Position numbers and translations under genes: made by a program. Below, piece by piece: positions 7,025-10,000 of a DNA stretch of 10,000 nt. The stretch spans positions 1 to 10,000 of the forward strand of contig JAIWNQ010000153.1 of assembly GCA_020216745.1 (NCBI GenBank), written 5' to 3'. The stretch comes from Candidatus Hydrogenedens sp. Lineage in GTDB: Bacteria; Hydrogenedentota; Hydrogenedentia; Hydrogenedentales; Hydrogenedentaceae. Numbering within the stretch: position 1 is the stretch's first letter; each line of letters begins with the position of its first letter. Below the pieces are notes generated by a model, which was given only the letters and a program-made list of their open reading frames with translations, was not told the origin of the DNA and searched no databases.

Positions 7025-7124
7025 GGGCTCGATGTTAAAACGGCGAATCAACTGTCTCCTCTCTCCACTCCTTCCTCAAGAGTAAACGCCAAACATCTTA
7101 TAACATCGAGCCCCTAATTTTTTT
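7025..7124 (+). terminator. 13-bp perfect inverted repeat followed by T7 (hairpin 2, probable intrinsic terminator)
   Basis: GGGCTCGATGTTA (7025-7037) pairs with TAACATCGAGCCC (7101-7113), then CTAA and seven T (7118-7124). The 63-base interior is long for a terminator but partly closes on itself through GGCG/CGCC. A second AACATC at 7092-7097 could pair with GATGTT (7031-7036) in a slipped register, giving a second possible fold. The T tract is on the plus-strand 3' side only, so the hairpin would end plus-strand transcripts from the anti-sigma gene or from the 6854 promoter. Confidence 0.6.
7066..7075 (+). repeat. Anti-Shine-Dalgarno 10-mer, copy 2 (interior of hairpin 2)
   Basis: CACTCCTTCC, identical to 6938-6947. 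It sits in a C/T-rich stretch (7052-7077) with further CTCC motifs. CTCCAC at 7063-7068 could also pair with GTGGAG at 6901-6906 in hairpin 1. Confidence 0.6.
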
Positions 7125-7139
7125 ATTTCTTTTATTCGT

Positions 7140-7145
7140 TATAAT
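7140..7145 (+). promoter_or_regulatory. Perfect -10 box (TATAAT) before the acylase gene
   Basis: TATAAT begins 15 bases after the T tract. The -35 position 17 bases upstream lies in the T tract and matches poorly. Initiation near 7152 would give a leader of about 29 bases without a Shine-Dalgarno site, because AGAGGA (7147-7152) would be lost or reduced to its last base. Confidence 0.35.
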
Positions 7146-7163
7146 AAGAGGAATTAAAAATCG

Positions 7164-7184
7164 ATGAACTTAAAACATAAATGA
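7164..7184 (+). CDS. Possible six-codon leader ORF overlapping the acylase start
   Basis: An ATG at 7164 preceded by AGAGGA (11 bases away) opens six sense codons (MNLKHK) and stops at TGA 7182-7184, which overlaps the acylase ATG as ATGA. The acylase start has no Shine-Dalgarno site of its own, so ribosomes ending here could restart on it. Such a short frame may be chance, and it competes with the idea of a transcription start at about 7152. Confidence 0.25.
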   Translation: MNLKHK

Positions 7185-10000
7185 ATACAAAAACAATAAC
7201 AAATATTTTACTCATAATTTCTTTCTGTGTTGTTTCCAATATGTCAGGACAAGATTGGATTGAAACGTATTGGGAACATCTTGAAATATATAGAGATGAT
7301 TGGGGAATTCCGCATATTTTTGCTGAAAATCCACGTGTCCTTGCCTTCGGTTTTGGATACACGCAGGCTCAAGACCATTGGGAAAGCATGCTATTGTCAT
7401 ATCGATTAGCAAACGGAAAACTTTCGGAAGTTTTAGGAGAGAGCGAGGAATTATCTGACCGATTCTCTATTCAGGTAGGTCATCGACGCTTTGGCTCCCT
7501 CGCATATTCAAATTGTGACTCGTTAACAAGGGATATTTGTGAAGGATTTGCAGAAGGAGTTAATACATGGATTTTAGAGAATCGAGACAAACTTCCAGAT
7601 TGGATTGACGGCGTCCAACCTCAGGATATATTTGCATTATGGCATGCTTTTATAATTTCTATGGCACCTTTGGATATGCCATCATTTCAGAAACGTCCCC
7701 CAGCCATGAAGTCAGGTTTTGCATTTACAGTTTCAAGAGAAAAAAGCCGTGAAGATACTCCTTTATTTGCCTTCAGCAGTCACCAATTTTATCCAGGTCC
7801 TTTCCGATGGTATGAGGCACATCTTATATGTGGGGAATATAACGTTTATGGATGCACAATATATGGCTTACCAATCCTTTTACAAGGACATACATTGAAA
7901 CATGCATGGGCTATAACTCCAAATGTACCAGATATTTCAGATGTCTTCATCGAATCTATTCATGGTAATGTATTACAAAATCCTAAATCAGTCTATTTAC
8001 AAGGCAATCAGCAAAATAAAGAGGCTCTTTTATTATTGGAATATATGTCCAGAAGCGAGGAGTATTATGTTAAAACACCCAATGGTATGGATCAAAGATT
8101 TGTGCCTGTACAAATAGGTCAAAAAGGACCTTTATTATTGGGGAGTGGCAATGAGTTTTTTTCATGGAAAATAGGAGGGTATGAGGATATAGGTATGTTT
8201 TTCCAATTATGGGAAATGGGAAGGGCTAACTCATTAGAAAAGTTTAAACAAGCCATTTATCTCCATCAGATTCCTATGTTCCACATTCTATATGCTGATA
8301 GCTCGAACAATTTGTTCTACTTTTACTCTGCAAAATCGGGAACACGTGAAATTCCACCTGGACTCCCTGAAAAGGATGTTGTAGAAATACAAAACTTAAA
8401 TTGGACTGTCCCCATCTCTTCACGTTATTATCAATACGGCTGGAGATACTTAATTCCTCCAGATGTTCTCCCTTCTTTCCAAAATCCTACTTCGGGTTAT
8501 TTACAAGTTTGTGGAGGACCACCAACATCCGTAACCGATGATATTAAATTGCCATCCAATGACTCTCTGAATAAGTTAATTCATGACACAGAAAATGTTA
8601 TAAGTAGAAGAGTTAAAAGTGTCCTACGAACAGATAAACGCTCATTAAGAGAATTCCAATCCTTAATTTTGGATACTTTATCTTCTCTTGCTATTGAGAC
8701 CCTTCCCAGAATTATAGACATCGGTAAATCAAATCAACAAAGGCTGAATTCATATCACCCTGATTTACCATCTGCTGTAGAAATATTGAGTGGTTGGGAT
8801 TATCGAATAAATACAGATTCTTCTGCACCTGTCCTCTTTTATCTTTGGAATTACTTTTTTGCAAGACAACCTGGAATTGTTCCAAGCATTGAAATAGAAC
8901 CCTACTTATCACTTATGAACAAAAGAAAAGAAATAGAGGAAAATTGTTTAGAGGCATTAGCAGATGCTGTCCGTTATTTAAGGAATAATAGAGATACACT
9001 TAACATAAATTGGGGGGACATCCACAGGATTCAAAAAGGTGCAAATGAATACCCTGTGGCTGGAAGTGAAACTATGGGGGCTACTTTTTTACTTTCTGAA
9101 CTCCCACCAGAAAATGAACGATGGGGCAAAGTTGAATATGGTATTGGTTTTGCATCTGTTATAAAACTTGGGACTGTCATTGAATCATATTCAATAATGC
9201 CGTTTGGGAATTCCGAGTCTATAGAATCACCTCATTATCAAGACCAGTGGAACCTATTTAATCAACGGCAAATGAAAAAGACACGATTTTACCCTGAAGA
9301 TATATATCGTTTTGCTGAAGTTGGATTAGGAAGAAAGTTGGTGTTTATCCCAAAGGGTGCAGTTGGAGAAATTCGATGCGTAAGCAGTTCCAAAGTTTCA
9401 ATAACCATACAGTCAAAATTAGAGCCCCCGGCACCTTTACCTGAAAACTATGTTCCATTTTCAGTATTTATAACTCCAGAGTATTTACCCAAAGAAGCAA
9501 ATGTCCAATTTTTGATAAGGCTCTTTATCCCTAATGACATTTGTAGCCCTGAAAATCTTAACAACTTATCTCTTTATGCACTCACACTAACAAATGAATG
9601 GAAAAAAATTGAAAATCAAAATGTTAATGCCGAAGCGGGTTTCTTAGAAGGGATATTTAATGGTAAACAAACAATAGCGATACTTGGAGCAGAAGAATTC
9701 TATAGTGATTTGACTACAAATAAAGAAGTAAATAACTTAGATTCTGTAGACACACCTTTATCCATAAATAAAGGGATATTTTCTCCAGGACTACCTGGTG
9801 AGATTCCCAAAATAACTCAACAAAGAAAAGTAATAATACCTTCATCAAAGCAATTCCAATCTCAAGAAATACTTCCGAAAGCGATGGACATCCCTCCAAT
9901 AGAAGCAAATGATATACAAAAAGAAATGGATAAAACCCAAGATAAAAATACTGCTCAAACTGACGAATCTATACCTTCAGAGAACACCAATAAAAAACGG
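7181..10000 (+). CDS. Penicillin/AHL acylase-family secreted protein, apparently lacking the nucleophile (C-terminus beyond window)
   Basis: All 940 codons to the window edge are open. An N-terminal signal peptide (about 1-23, core ILLIISFCVVS) is followed by acylase-type Ntn-hydrolase motifs: WGIPHIFAENP (41-51), GYTQAQDHW (59-67), RLANGKLSEVLG (75-86), WYEAHL (210-215), GLPILLQGHTLKHAWAITP (229-247), YADSSNN (371-377), SGYLQVCGGPP (438-448) and SPHYQDQWNLF (near 680). Enzymes of this family self-cleave before a Ser that becomes the beta-chain nucleophile. Here the stretch reads KSGFAFTVS (177-185): counting 22 residues back from His201, the usual beta-23 position, gives Gly179, with Ser only at 178. 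The position expected for the oxyanion Asn appears to be Gly445. Activity is therefore doubtful. Beyond about 710 lies a probable beta-rich domain (to about 838), then a P/Q/E/K-rich linker continuing off the edge. In-frame TAA at 7178 fixes ATG 7181 as the first start. The substrate is unknown. Confidence 0.85.
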   Translation, partial: MNTKTITNILLIISFCVVSNMSGQDWIETYWEHLEIYRDDWGIPHIFAENPRVLAFGFGYTQAQDHWESMLLSYRLANGKLSEVLGESEELSDRFSIQVGHRRFGSLAYSNCDSLTRDICEGFAEGVNTWILENRDKLPDWIDGVQPQDIFALWHAFIISMAPLDMPSFQKRPPAMKSGFAFTVSREKSREDTPLFAFSSHQFYPGPFRWYEAHLICGEYNVYGCTIYGLPILLQGHTLKHAWAITPNVPDISDVFIESIHGNVLQNPKSVYLQGNQQNKEALLLLEYMSRSEEYYVKTPNGMDQRFVPVQIGQKGPLLLGSGNEFFSWKIGGYEDIGMFFQLWEMGRANSLEKFKQAIYLHQIPMFHILYADSSNNLFYFYSAKSGTREIPPGLPEKDVVEIQNLNWTVPISSRYYQYGWRYLIPPDVLPSFQNPTSGYLQVCGGPPTSVTDDIKLPSNDSLNKLIHDTENVISRRVKSVLRTDKRSLREFQSLILDTLSSLAIETLPRIIDIGKSNQQRLNSYHPDLPSAVEILSGWDYRINTDSSAPVLFYLWNYFFARQPGIVPSIEIEPYLSLMNKRKEIEENCLEALADAVRYLRNNRDTLNINWGDIHRIQKGANEYPVAGSETMGATFLLSELPPENERWGKVEYGIGFASVIKLGTVIESYSIMPFGNSESIESPHYQDQWNLFNQRQMKKTRFYPEDIYRFAEVGLGRKLVFIPKGAVGEIRCVSSSKVSITIQSKLEPPAPLPENYVPFSVFITPEYLPKEANVQFLIRLFIPNDICSPENLNNLSLYALTLTNEWKKIENQNVNAEAGFLEGIFNGKQTIAILGAEEFYSDLTTNKEVNNLDSVDTPLSINKGIFSPGLPGEIPKITQQRKVIIPSSKQFQSQEILPKAMDIPPIEANDIQKEMDKTQDKNTAQTDESIPSENTNKKR

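Larger units (their letters stand above)
6866..7124 (+). ncRNA. Candidate structured RNA: two long hairpins with a T tract at the end
   Basis: Seen: an 11-bp perfect hairpin (6890-6900 with 6984-6994) and a 13-bp perfect hairpin (7025-7037 with 7101-7113), the latter followed after four bases by seven T. Inside the first is a 6-bp stem AGAAAT/ATTTCT with loop GTCAG (6912-6928). Inside the second is GGCG/CGCC (7042-7045 with 7087-7090). The interior of each hairpin carries the same pyrimidine-rich 10-mer with the anti-Shine-Dalgarno core CTCCTT. The 5' end is set by the -10 box and is a guess. I compared it by eye with 6S, tmRNA, SRP RNA, T-box and cobalamin riboswitch motifs and saw no match. 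It could be a trans-acting small RNA, a terminator-type leader of the acylase gene, the 3' end of the anti-sigma transcript, or a palindromic mobile element. Confidence 0.45.
6836..7180 (+). other. 345-base intergenic region without a convincing protein gene
   Basis: Lies between the anti-sigma and acylase genes. It holds a -10-like box, two long hairpins with a terminator-type T tract, a second -10-like box and a six-codon reading frame, each listed separately. From 6881 to 7113 the G+C content is about 47% by hand count, clearly above its surroundings. A reading frame of 82 codons (6837-7085) crosses both hairpins but has no ribosome binding site and no recognisable family, and I do not regard it as a gene. 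Confidence 0.7.

Noticed and set aside
6789..7085. Reading frame of 98 codons (82 from the ATG at 6837) after the anti-sigma gene
   Set aside because: It overlaps the anti-sigma gene or starts without a ribosome binding site, crosses both perfect inverted repeats, and its translation resembles no family I know. The hairpins explain the sequence better.
7025..7113. Integron attC site or retron msr-msd at the hairpin region
   Set aside because: The GTTAAAA near the arm does not fit the GTTRRRY core and no matching RYYYAAC end was seen; no integrase or reverse transcriptase lies in the window.
6890..7113. CRISPR array
   Set aside because: The repeats are inverted pairs and one 10-base direct repeat, not regularly spaced direct repeats of 23-40 bases, and no cas genes are present.

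Overview
The window is AT-rich bacterial DNA (about one third G+C, estimated by eye) and almost fully coding. An HtrA-type protease with a signal peptide, a FecR-type anti-sigma factor and a type IV prepilin peptidase suggest a diderm, Gram-negative-type bacterium. The fused zinc-finger/FecR anti-sigma factor and the multi-PDZ protease resemble genes of the PVC group, Hydrogenedentota and similar lineages, but the sequence does not fix the phylum.

Layout. Minus strand, 1-2658: a four-PDZ HtrA-like protease, followed 29 bases downstream by a pteridine-reductase-like SDR enzyme that runs off the left edge; the two look like one operon. A 160-base divergent promoter region (2659-2818, measured from the preferred protease start) separates them from a plus-strand series: a long prepilin peptidase, a type I mannose-6-phosphate isomerase (10 bases later), an ECF sigma factor (51 bases later) and its membrane anti-sigma factor (22-base overlap). 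The sigma/anti-sigma pair is probably a signalling unit. The anti-sigma factor has a cytoplasmic zinc finger, one membrane helix and a periplasmic FecR-like domain, so it could pass an envelope signal to the sigma factor.

The 345 bases at 6836-7180 hold no convincing protein gene but are strongly structured. There is a perfect -10 box, two long perfect inverted repeats of 11 and 13 bp, an exact 10-base repeat carrying an anti-Shine-Dalgarno core in the interior of each hairpin, and a T7 tract after the second hairpin. This segment is clearly richer in G+C (about 47% by hand count). I read it as a candidate structured RNA of about 260 nt or a terminator-type leader; a small mobile palindromic element is the main alternative.

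From 7181 to the right edge is a secreted penicillin/AHL-acylase family protein, open at its C-terminus. Its fold motifs are clear, but ungapped alignment places Gly where the N-terminal nucleophile Ser should be, and a second Gly near the usual oxyanion Asn. It may be a non-cleaving pseudoenzyme. The structured RNA region and this unusual acylase are the two most interesting items.
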